From positions 682,001 to 746,000 of the forward strand of contig NZ_CP010892.1 of NCBI RefSeq assembly GCF_000931465.1: 64,000 bases of DNA. The letters are read 5' to 3'. The stretch comes from Pseudomonas sp. MRSN 12121. Its GTDB lineage: Bacteria; Pseudomonadota; Gammaproteobacteria; Pseudomonadales; Pseudomonadaceae. The number at the start of each line of letters is the position of its first letter. Position 1 is the first letter of the stretch. Below the pieces are notes generated by a model that worked only from the letters and a program-made list of their open reading frames with translations, was not told where the DNA came from and searched no databases. Of the stretch, positions 57,098 to 64,000 are shown piece by piece. The translations under genes were made by a program, and so were the position numbers.

Positions 57098-58444
57098 TCA
57101 GCCGGCAGGGGCGAACCAGCCGTCGTGGCGACGCAGGCGCAGGGCGAAAGCCAGCAGCGTCAGGCTGCGCACCAGCATGAACAGCAGGAACGTCAGCCAC
57201 AGTCCGTGGTTGCCCAGGCCTTGCAGGGCCCAGGCGCAGGGCAGGGCGATCAGCACGCTGAGCAGCATGCCGTTGCGCATTTCCCGGGCGCGGGTGGCAC
57301 CGATGAACAGGCCGTCCAGCAAGTAGCTCCAGACCGCGATCAACGGCAGCGCGGCAAGGTAGGGCAGGTAGAGGAAGGCAGTCTGGCGCACTTCGGCGAT
57401 GTCGGTCTGCATCTCGATGAACAGGTGCCCGGCGCACAGGAACAGCGCGGCGAAACCGAGGCTGGCGAGCAGCGACCAGCCGCCGGCCACCACCAGCGAG
57501 CGGCGCAGGGCCAGGCGGTCGCGGGCGCCGATGGCGTGCCCGCACAGGGCCTCCACCGCATGGGCCAGGCCGTCCAGGGCATGGGCGGTGAGCAGCAGGC
57601 CGTTGAGCAGCAGGGCGTTGGCGGCCACGGTCGCGTCCCCCAGGCGGGCGCCTTGCACAGTGATCAGGAAGAACACCGACTGCAGCGCCAGGCTGCGGAT
57701 GAAGATGTCGCGATTGACCGCCAGCAGCGGCCGCCAACTGGCCCAGCGGCGCAAGGTGGCCCAGGCGATTCGTCCCGGGTAGGCGCGCAGGGCCGGGCGG
57801 GTCAGCGCCAGGCCGATCAGCGCGCCGGACCATTCGGCGATCACCGAAGCCCTGGCCGAGCCGGCCACGCCCCACTCCAGGCCCAGCACGAACCACAGGT
57901 TCAGCGCGATATTGATCAGGTTGGTGCCGAGCAGGATCGCCAGCGGCGCGCGGGCGTTCTGGGTGCCGAGGAACCAGCCGACCAGGGCCATGCTGGCCAG
58001 CGCCGCCGGCAAGCCGAACAAGCGGGTGTGGAAGAAGGTCCGGGTCATCTCGTCCAGTTCGGCCGACGGCTGCATCAACCCCAGGGCCACGCCACTGAGC
58101 GGCACGCCCAGGGCGCTCAGCAGCAGGGCCAGCACCACGGCCAGCAGCAGGCCCTGCACCAGGATCTGCCGCAGCGCCGCACCGTCGGCGCGTCCCGCGG
58201 CCTGGGCGGCAAAGCCGGTGGCGCCCATGCGCAGGAAACCCATGGCCCAGGCCAGGACGGTATACAGGCTGGCGCCGACCGCCACCGCCCCAAGCTGATG
58301 AGCGTGGGGCAGATGGCCGATGACGGTGCTGTCGACCAGCGCCACCAGCGGCACGGAAATATTGGAAAGAATCATTGGCGCGGCCAGTGCCCAGACCCGG
58401 ACGTGGGTAGGGCGATGGCGCCAGGCACAGATCAGGCTGGACAT
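57098..58444 (-). CDS. MATE family multidrug/metabolite exporter (DinF-like)
   Basis: 448 aa with about 12 predicted membrane helices in two MatE repeats (about 15-175 and about 235-395). The N-terminus VWALAAPMILSNISVPLVALVDSTVIGHL is the typical MATE start and LDGLFIGATRAREMRNGML is in the second repeat. Substrate unknown; members export cationic drugs or metabolites with Na+ or H+. AAGGAG lies 5 nt before the ATG at 58444, which fixes the start. Confidence 0.93.
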   Translation of the reverse strand: MSSLICAWRHRPTHVRVWALAAPMILSNISVPLVALVDSTVIGHLPHAHQLGAVAVGASLYTVLAWAMGFLRMGATGFAAQAAGRADGAALRQILVQGLLLAVVLALLLSALGVPLSGVALGLMQPSAELDEMTRTFFHTRLFGLPAALASMALVGWFLGTQNARAPLAILLGTNLINIALNLWFVLGLEWGVAGSARASVIAEWSGALIGLALTRPALRAYPGRIAWATLRRWASWRPLLAVNRDIFIRSLALQSVFFLITVQGARLGDATVAANALLLNGLLLTAHALDGLAHAVEALCGHAIGARDRLALRRSLVVAGGWSLLASLGFAALFLCAGHLFIEMQTDIAEVRQTAFLYLPYLAALPLIAVWSYLLDGLFIGATRAREMRNGMLLSVLIALPCAWALQGLGNHGLWLTFLLFMLVRSLTLLAFALRLRRHDGWFAPAG

Positions 58445-58519
58445 GCAGGCTCCTTGCGAGAGCCGGCATTGTAGCCACATGCCTGCCACGCCACGCCATC
58501 CCGATCACACCGCAAATCC

Positions 58520-58636
58520 TGTAGGAGCGAAGCTTGCTCGCGATTGGCGTCGGTATGCTCTCCCATTTCTTACGGATCTGCTCAGATAGCGCAAGCGCCG
58601 CTTCGCGGCTGATCGCGAGCAAGCTTCGCTCCTACA
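58520..58636. repeat. REP pair upstream of the MATE and alpha-2-macroglobulin genes
   Basis: Inverted arms TGTAGGAGCGAAGCTTGCTC and GAGCAAGCTTCGCTCCTACA, the GCTCGCGA dialect. The 58445-58748 gap holds this repeat and the two divergent promoter regions; no gene was seen. Confidence 0.92.
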
Positions 58637-58748
58637 TAGTGGTGGTCGCCGTCACATCCTCTATCAGTCAATGTGCGCCACACCACAGCCAGCCGGACGG
58701 CGGTGATATATAGTTCACCCCTTCGATACTCCTGCCAACGAGTGCCCC

Positions 58749-61700
58749 ATGCTTAACAAAGGATTGTTCCTGGCCTGTGCGCTGGCCTTGCTCAGCGCTT
58801 GCGATTCGTCCACCCCCGACAAGGCGACGACCACCCCGGCTCCGGTAGCGGCGGGGTCCGAGGCCAAGGCCCGGCCCGTGCAGGATGTCGCGGCGCTCAA
58901 GCAGCGCTACGCCGGCCGCGAGCTGAGCGTGGTGGATGTGTCCGAGGTGCAGCTCGACGGGGCCAGCACCCTGTCGGTGAGTTTCTCGGTGCCCCTGGAC
59001 CCGCAGCAGAAATTCGCCGACAAGCTGCACCTGGTGGACAGCAAGAGCGGCAAGGTCGACGGCGCCTGGGAGCTGTCGGACAACCTCATGGAATTGCGCC
59101 TGCGCCACCTGGAGCCGCAGCGCAAGCTGGTGCTGACCGTCGATGCCGGGCTGCGCGCCGTGAACGACGCAACGCTCGCCGCCGAGTACGTCAGCCGCCT
59201 GGAAACCCGCGACCTGCAAGCCACCGTTGGCTTCGCCAGCCGCGGCACGCTGCTGCCGACCCGTCTCGCCGAAGGCCTGCCGGTGATCGCGCTGAACGTC
59301 GACAAGATCGACGTCGAGTTCTTCCGCATCAAGCCTGAGTCGCTGCCGGCGTTCCTCGCCCAGTGGGGGCGCAGCACCAGCCTGCAAAGCTACGAATCCC
59401 GCGAACTGTTGCCTATGGCCGACCTGGTGTACGGCGGCCGCTTCGACCTCAACCCGGCGCGCAATACCCGGGAAACCCTGCTGCTGCCGATCGCCGGGCT
59501 CAAGCCGCTGCAACAGCCGGGCGTCTACCTGGCGGTGATGCGCGCCTCGGGCACCTACAACTATTCGCAGCCGGCGACCTTGTTCACCCTCAGCGATATC
59601 GGCCTGTCGGTGCACCGCTACCAGAACCGCCTGGACGTATTCACCCAGGCCCTGGAAGGCGGCAAGGCGCTGGACGGGGTCAGCCTCGAACTGCTGGACG
59701 GCGAAGGCCGCGTGCTCGGCCAGGGCAAGACCGAAAAGGGCGGCCACGCCGAACTGCCACTGCCGAAGAAGGCCGAGGTGTTGCTGGCCCACCAGGGCGA
59801 GCAGACCAGCCTGCTGCGCTTGAACGGCGCCGCCCTGGACCTGGCCGAATTCGACATCGGCGGCGCCGGCGCCCATCCGTTGCAATTCTTCGTGTTCGGC
59901 CCGCGCGACCTGTACCGCCCGGGCGAAACCGTGCTGCTCAACGCGCTGCTGCGTGACAAGGACGGCAACGCGGTCAAGCCGCAGCCGGTGAGTGTCGAGG
60001 TGCGTCGGCCGGATGAACAGGTCAGCCGCAAGTTCGTCTGGGACGCCGATGCCTCGGGGCTCTATCAGTACCAGTTGCAACTGGCCGGCGAAGCGCCGAC
60101 CGGGCGCTGGCAGCTGGTGTTCGACCTCGGCGACGGCAAGCCGCAGCTGTACGAATTCCTGGTCGAGGACTTCCTCCCCGAGCGCCTGGCGCTGGAGCTC
60201 AAGGGCAGCGACACACCGATCAAACCCGCCGATACCGCCGAAATCAGCGTCAATGGCCGTTACCTGTACGGCGCTCCTGCTGCGGGCAATCGCCTGAGTG
60301 GCCAGGTGTACGTGCGCCCGCTGCGCGAGGCGGTCAAGGCCTTGCCGGGCTACCAGTTCGGCTCGGTGACCGAACCGGAGTTGAGCCAGGACCTGGAGCT
60401 CGAAGAGTCGGCGCTGGACGCCGACGGCGAAGCGGTGATCGCTCTTGAAAGCAAATGGGCCGAGGTCCGTTCGCCGCTGCAACTGATCGTCCAGGCCAGT
60501 TTGCAGGAATCGGGCGGGCGTCCGATCACCCGGCGCCTGGTGCAGCCGGTGTGGCCGGCGGAGCGCCTGCCGGGGGTGCGCGCGCTGTTCGACGGCACGG
60601 AAACCGACGGCGATGGCCCGGCCGAATTCGAATTGCTGGTGGCCAATAGCGAAGGCCGGAAGCTGGCGGCGGACAACCTCAAGGTGCGCCTGGTGCGCGA
60701 ACGCCGCGACTACTACTGGAACTACTCCGACAGCGACGGCTGGAGTTATCACTTCAACGAGAAATTCCTCACCCAGGACGAAGAAACCGTGAGCATCAAG
60801 GCCGGCGCCACGGCCAAGATCAGCTTCCCGGTAGAGTGGGGCCCTTATCGCGTCGAGGTCGAAGACCCGCAGACCGGGTTGGTCAGCAGCCTGCGCTTCT
60901 GGGCCGGCTACCGTTCCCAGGACAACGCCGAAGGCGGCGCAGTAAGGCCGGACCAGGTCAAGCTGGCGCTGGACAAGCCGCAGTATGGCGACGGCGACAC
61001 GGCCAATGTCACGGTGACCCCGCCGGCGGCCGGCAAGGGTTACCTGCTGGTGGAGTCCAGCGACGGCCCGCTGTGGTGGCAGGAAATCGACGTCCCCGCC
61101 GAAGGCAAGAGCTTCGCGGTCAAGCTCGATCCGAAATGGGCGCGGCATGACCTGTACGTCAGCGCCCTGGTGATCCGCCCGGGCGAGCGCAAGGCCAATA
61201 TCACTCCGAAACGCGCGGTGGGCGTGTTGCACCTGCCGCTGGACCGCACCCAGCGCAAGCTCGGCCTGACCCTGAGCGCGCCGGAAAAAATGCGTCCCAA
61301 GCAGCCGCTGAAGGTCAAGATCCAGGCGAAGAACGCCGACGGCAGCGTGCCGAAGCAGGCCCATGTGCTGCTGGCGGCGGTGGATGTGGGCATCCTCAAT
61401 ATCACCGAATACCCGACCCCGGATCCGTACTCCAGCCTGTTCGGGCGCAAGGCCTATGGTGCCGACCAACTGGATATCTACGGCCAGTTGATCGAAGCCG
61501 GCCAGGGCCGCCTGGCCAGCCTGGCCTTCGGTGGCGACGCCGCGCTGGCCAAGGGCGGCAAGCGCCCGGACACCAGCGTCACCATCGTTGCCCTGCAAAG
61601 CGCGCCGGTGACCCTCAACGAGCAGGGCGAAGGCGAAGTCAGCGTCGACATTCCCGACTTCAACGGCGAGCTGCGGCTGATGGCCCAGGCCTGGACCGAT

Positions 61701-63653
61701 GATCGTTATGGCATGGCCGAAGGCAAGACGGTGATCGCCGCGCCGCTGATCGCTGAACTGTCGGCGCCGCGCTTTCTCGCCGGCGGCGACCAGACCAGCC
61801 TCGCGCTGGACCTGTCCAACCTCTCGGGCAAGGCGCAGAAACTCGATGTGCAACTGAGCGCCGAAGGCCAGTTGGCGCTGGTCAACGAGACGCACCAGAG
61901 CGTGCAACTGACCCAGGGCCAGCGCACCACGCTGCGCATTCCGGTGCGGGCGCTGGGCGGCTTCGGCCAGGGCAAGGTCAAGGTGCTGGTCAATGGCCTG
62001 GACCTGCCGGGCGAGAACCTGCCGCCGTTCAGCCGTGAATGGACCCTGGGCGTGCGTCCGGCCTATCCGGCGTTGCTCAGGCATTACCGCGCGGTGCTCA
62101 AGGAGCAGCCGTGGAGCCTGCCGGAGGGCGAACTGGCGGCTTTCGAACCGGCCGGGCGCGAAGCGCTGCTGAGCCTGTCGAGCCGGCCACCGTTGAACCT
62201 CGGTGAACAGATCCGTGCCCTCAAGGCTTACCCCTACGGTTGCCTGGAGCAGACCACCAGCGGCCTGTACCCGGCGCTGTACGCCGACGCCGTGAGCCTG
62301 AAGCGCCTGGGCCTGGAAGGCGAGCCGGATACCGAGCGCAAGCGCAAGATCGAGCTGGGCATCGAGCGCCTGCTGGGCATGCAGCGCTACAACGGCAGCT
62401 TCGGCCTGTGGGGGGCCGATGGCGAAGAGGAGTTCTGGCTCACCGCCTACGTCACCGACTTCCTGTTGCGGGCTCGCGACCAGGGCTTTGCGGTGCCGGC
62501 CGATGCGCTGAAGAAGGCCAACGAGCGGCTGCTGCGTTACCTGCAGGAGCGCAACCTGATCGAGGTCAACTACAGCGAAAACGCCGAGCACACGCGCTTC
62601 GCCGTACAGGCCTACGCCGGCCTGGTGCTGGCGCGCAGCCAACAGGCGCCGCTGGGCGCGCTGCGCAGCCTGTTCGAGCGGCGTACCGATGCGCGTTCCG
62701 GCCTGCCGCTGGTGCAACTGGCCATCGCCCTGCAGAAGATGGGCGACCAGCCGCGGGCCGAGCAGGCGCTGATCGCCGGTCTCGCCGCCTCGCGCAGCAG
62801 CAGGGACTGGCTGGCCGATTACGGCAGCCCGCTGCGCGACCAGGCGCTGATCCTGGCGCTGCTGGAAGAAAACGACCTGGCCAAGGGCAAGCGCGAAGAG
62901 CGGCTGTTCGAGCTCTCCGATCAACTGGCGGCCAGCCCGTACCTCTCGACCCAGGAACGCAACTCGCTGTTCCTCGCCGGTCGTGGCCTGCTGGGCAAGC
63001 CCGAGGCGAACTGGAGCGCACGACTGAACAGTGGCACTGAAAGCCGCGAGCTGAACAACGCTCAGCCGGGCCTGAAGCTGGAAGGCGCGTTGCTGGCGTC
63101 GCCGTTGTCGGTGAGCAATCAGGGCGGCGCACCGGTGTACCAGCAATTGACCATTTCCGGTTATCCACAGCATGCGCCGGCGGCCGGGGGCGAAAACCTG
63201 AGCATTCGTCGCGACTATTTGGGGCTGAATGGCCGGCCGCTGGATCTGCGGTCCCTGGACAGCGGCGACCTGGTGCTGGTGCACCTGGCGATCAGCGCCA
63301 GGCAGCGGGTGCCGGATGCCCTGGTCGTGGACCTGCTGCCGGCCGGCCTGGAGCTGGAAAACCAGAACCTGGCGCAGAGCGCCGCCAGCCTGGAAAACGC
63401 CAGCAGCCAGGTCAAGGAGTGGCGCGAGTCGATGCAGAACGCCAGCCTCAAGCACCAGGAATTCCGCGACGACCGCTATGTGGCGGCGCTGAACCTGGAG
63501 GGCTACGACAGCGTCACGCACCTGCTGTATCTGGCCCGCGCGGTCACGCCCGGCACCTATCGTGTGCCGCCGCCGCAAGTGGAGTCGATGTACCGGCCGA
63601 ACTGGCAGGCCGTGGGAGATACCGTGCCGGAGATGGTGATCAAGGGGCGTTGA
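58749..63653 (+). CDS. Alpha-2-macroglobulin family lipoprotein (YfhM/ECAM type)
   Basis: 1634 aa. A signal peptide with lipobox LLSAC (Cys18) is followed by Asp at +2, an inner-membrane retention signal in enterics, and then a series of macroglobulin beta domains. The thioester motif CLEQ is intact, with Cys1165 in YPYGCLEQTTS. Bacterial alpha-2-macroglobulins of this class covalently trap foreign proteases in the periplasm and usually pair with the peptidoglycan synthase PbpC, which is not adjacent here. The C-terminus ends in the receptor-like beta domain (YRPNWQAVGDTVPEMVIKGR). Confidence 0.95.
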   Translation: MLNKGLFLACALALLSACDSSTPDKATTTPAPVAAGSEAKARPVQDVAALKQRYAGRELSVVDVSEVQLDGASTLSVSFSVPLDPQQKFADKLHLVDSKSGKVDGAWELSDNLMELRLRHLEPQRKLVLTVDAGLRAVNDATLAAEYVSRLETRDLQATVGFASRGTLLPTRLAEGLPVIALNVDKIDVEFFRIKPESLPAFLAQWGRSTSLQSYESRELLPMADLVYGGRFDLNPARNTRETLLLPIAGLKPLQQPGVYLAVMRASGTYNYSQPATLFTLSDIGLSVHRYQNRLDVFTQALEGGKALDGVSLELLDGEGRVLGQGKTEKGGHAELPLPKKAEVLLAHQGEQTSLLRLNGAALDLAEFDIGGAGAHPLQFFVFGPRDLYRPGETVLLNALLRDKDGNAVKPQPVSVEVRRPDEQVSRKFVWDADASGLYQYQLQLAGEAPTGRWQLVFDLGDGKPQLYEFLVEDFLPERLALELKGSDTPIKPADTAEISVNGRYLYGAPAAGNRLSGQVYVRPLREAVKALPGYQFGSVTEPELSQDLELEESALDADGEAVIALESKWAEVRSPLQLIVQASLQESGGRPITRRLVQPVWPAERLPGVRALFDGTETDGDGPAEFELLVANSEGRKLAADNLKVRLVRERRDYYWNYSDSDGWSYHFNEKFLTQDEETVSIKAGATAKISFPVEWGPYRVEVEDPQTGLVSSLRFWAGYRSQDNAEGGAVRPDQVKLALDKPQYGDGDTANVTVTPPAAGKGYLLVESSDGPLWWQEIDVPAEGKSFAVKLDPKWARHDLYVSALVIRPGERKANITPKRAVGVLHLPLDRTQRKLGLTLSAPEKMRPKQPLKVKIQAKNADGSVPKQAHVLLAAVDVGILNITEYPTPDPYSSLFGRKAYGADQLDIYGQLIEAGQGRLASLAFGGDAALAKGGKRPDTSVTIVALQSAPVTLNEQGEGEVSVDIPDFNGELRLMAQAWTDDRYGMAEGKTVIAAPLIAELSAPRFLAGGDQTSLALDLSNLSGKAQKLDVQLSAEGQLALVNETHQSVQLTQGQRTTLRIPVRALGGFGQGKVKVLVNGLDLPGENLPPFSREWTLGVRPAYPALLRHYRAVLKEQPWSLPEGELAAFEPAGREALLSLSSRPPLNLGEQIRALKAYPYGCLEQTTSGLYPALYADAVSLKRLGLEGEPDTERKRKIELGIERLLGMQRYNGSFGLWGADGEEEFWLTAYVTDFLLRARDQGFAVPADALKKANERLLRYLQERNLIEVNYSENAEHTRFAVQAYAGLVLARSQQAPLGALRSLFERRTDARSGLPLVQLAIALQKMGDQPRAEQALIAGLAASRSSRDWLADYGSPLRDQALILALLEENDLAKGKREERLFELSDQLAASPYLSTQERNSLFLAGRGLLGKPEANWSARLNSGTESRELNNAQPGLKLEGALLASPLSVSNQGGAPVYQQLTISGYPQHAPAAGGENLSIRRDYLGLNGRPLDLRSLDSGDLVLVHLAISARQRVPDALVVDLLPAGLELENQNLAQSAASLENASSQVKEWRESMQNASLKHQEFRDDRYVAALNLEGYDSVTHLLYLARAVTPGTYRVPPPQVESMYRPNWQAVGDTVPEMVIKGR

Positions 63654-63658
63654 AGGGA

Positions 63659-63703
63659 TATCGCAGCAAGCTTGCTCTAGTCGGAGCGAGCTTGCGCGCG
63701 ATG
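63659..63703. repeat. Degenerate REP pair
   Basis: ATCGCAGCAAGCTTGCTC followed by CGGAGCGAGCTTGCGCGCGA, a decayed version of the local REP doublet between converging genes. Confidence 0.6.
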
Positions 63704-63707
63704 TCTT

Positions 63708-64000
63708 TTAGTGCACCACCCAACTGAGCAGCCACAACCCCAGCAGCAACCAGATGATGCCCATGACGATCGAGGCGCGCATGAAGGCGCGGACCGCCGA
63801 GTACAGCAGCATCAGCCCGACGACCAGGGTGATGATGCTGACGATCGAGGTGTCCATGCCCAGCGTGCGCGACAAGCCGTCGACAAAGTTGCCGCCGGCG
63901 TTGGTCAGGGCGTTGAACAGGCCGCTGAGGCCGTCGACGATAAACCGGATGACCGATCCCAGCGCCTGGCCGAGCCATTCAAAGAAGCTTTCTACCTGCA
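63708..64000 (-). CDS. Small membrane protein, partial (5' end beyond the window)
   Basis: The minus-strand frame ending at a TAA (63708-63710) encodes at least 96 residues. It runs from QVESFFEWLGQALGSVIRF through IVDGLSGLFNALTNAGG to two hydrophobic helices (about TSIVSIITLVVGLMLLYSAV and ASIVMGIIWLLLGLWLLSWVVH). No family was recognised. It converges on the alpha-2-macroglobulin gene. Confidence 0.65.
   Translation of the reverse strand, partial: QVESFFEWLGQALGSVIRFIVDGLSGLFNALTNAGGNFVDGLSRTLGMDTSIVSIITLVVGLMLLYSAVRAFMRASIVMGIIWLLLGLWLLSWVVH

Noticed and set aside
58668..63578. A 1636-codon open frame antisense to the alpha-2-macroglobulin gene
   Set aside because: It mirrors the gene in high-GC codon usage, has no recognisable domain and is Gln/Val/Ala-rich low complexity. 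The sense frame has a signal peptide, a thioester motif and family domains.

Overview
The window is a high-GC chromosomal segment of a Pseudomonas, most likely from the P. fluorescens complex (the REP dialect and gene set would fit the P. chlororaphis/P. protegens side, but this is inference). The evidence is the retS-purD-purH-fis-dusB-prmA-accC-accB-aroQ-ctpL-gcbA-speA gene order, the urt/ure order, and the dense GTAGGAGCGAG-type REP sequences. No tRNA, rRNA, CRISPR array, prophage or intact insertion sequence was found. Coordinates for starts were refined from ribosome binding sites and overlaps.

Layout. 1-2.7 kb: the DnaJ-like co-chaperone cbpA with its modulator cbpM, then a converging orphan histidine kinase. 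2.8-13.1 kb (minus strand): a urea acquisition and hydrolysis block, urtABCDE (ABC urea importer), ureD, ureA, two GNAT acetyltransferases, ureB and ureC. A sigma-54 type promoter lies in front of urtA, so nitrogen control is likely; ureEFG are not in the window. 13.3-18.4 kb (minus): a TonB-dependent receptor plus a FecCD-type ABC importer, with a near-consensus Zur box upstream, suggesting zinc or zinc-chelate uptake. 18.5-23.7 kb (minus): a copper acquisition set (OprC-like receptor with CxxxM and HxM copper ligands, PCu(A)C chaperone, two DUF2946 proteins, and a PepSY membrane protein with a Met/His-rich loop). 23.8-24.4 kb: a toxin-first HigBA-like module with its operator. 24.6-32.2 kb: divergent corrin-ring genes cobK-cbiD-cobL (minus) and cobG-cobH-cobI-cobJ (plus). 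32.2-35.5 kb: a repeat-rich gene-free stretch and several uncharacterised genes. 35.6-54.9 kb: housekeeping and signalling genes on the minus strand (marC-like, retS, purD, purH, fis, dusB, a zinc-ribbon protein, prmA, accC, accB, aroQ, ctpL-like receptor, gcbA) and then DUF2333, NUDIX and SUI1 genes on plus. 55.1-57.0 kb: speA behind a structured leader. 57.1-63.7 kb: a MATE exporter and a very large alpha-2-macroglobulin lipoprotein. The window ends inside a small membrane protein gene.

How it fits together. Three metal or nitrogen scavenging systems sit side by side (urea, probable zinc chelate, copper) next to corrin synthesis. The second half holds the biofilm/virulence switch retS and the diguanylate cyclase gcbA within a conserved housekeeping neighbourhood. 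Compared with the gene order I know from P. aeruginosa PAO1, the metal and cob blocks lie between urtA and retS, which are near neighbours there, so the window is a mosaic of two ancestral neighbourhoods. The most interesting noncoding signals are a 71-nt cloverleaf-like element near 32.4 kb, the Zur-like box, the sigma-54 promoter, the multi-hairpin speA leader, a 101-nt palindrome between purH and purD, and three identical copies of an enlarged REP variant.
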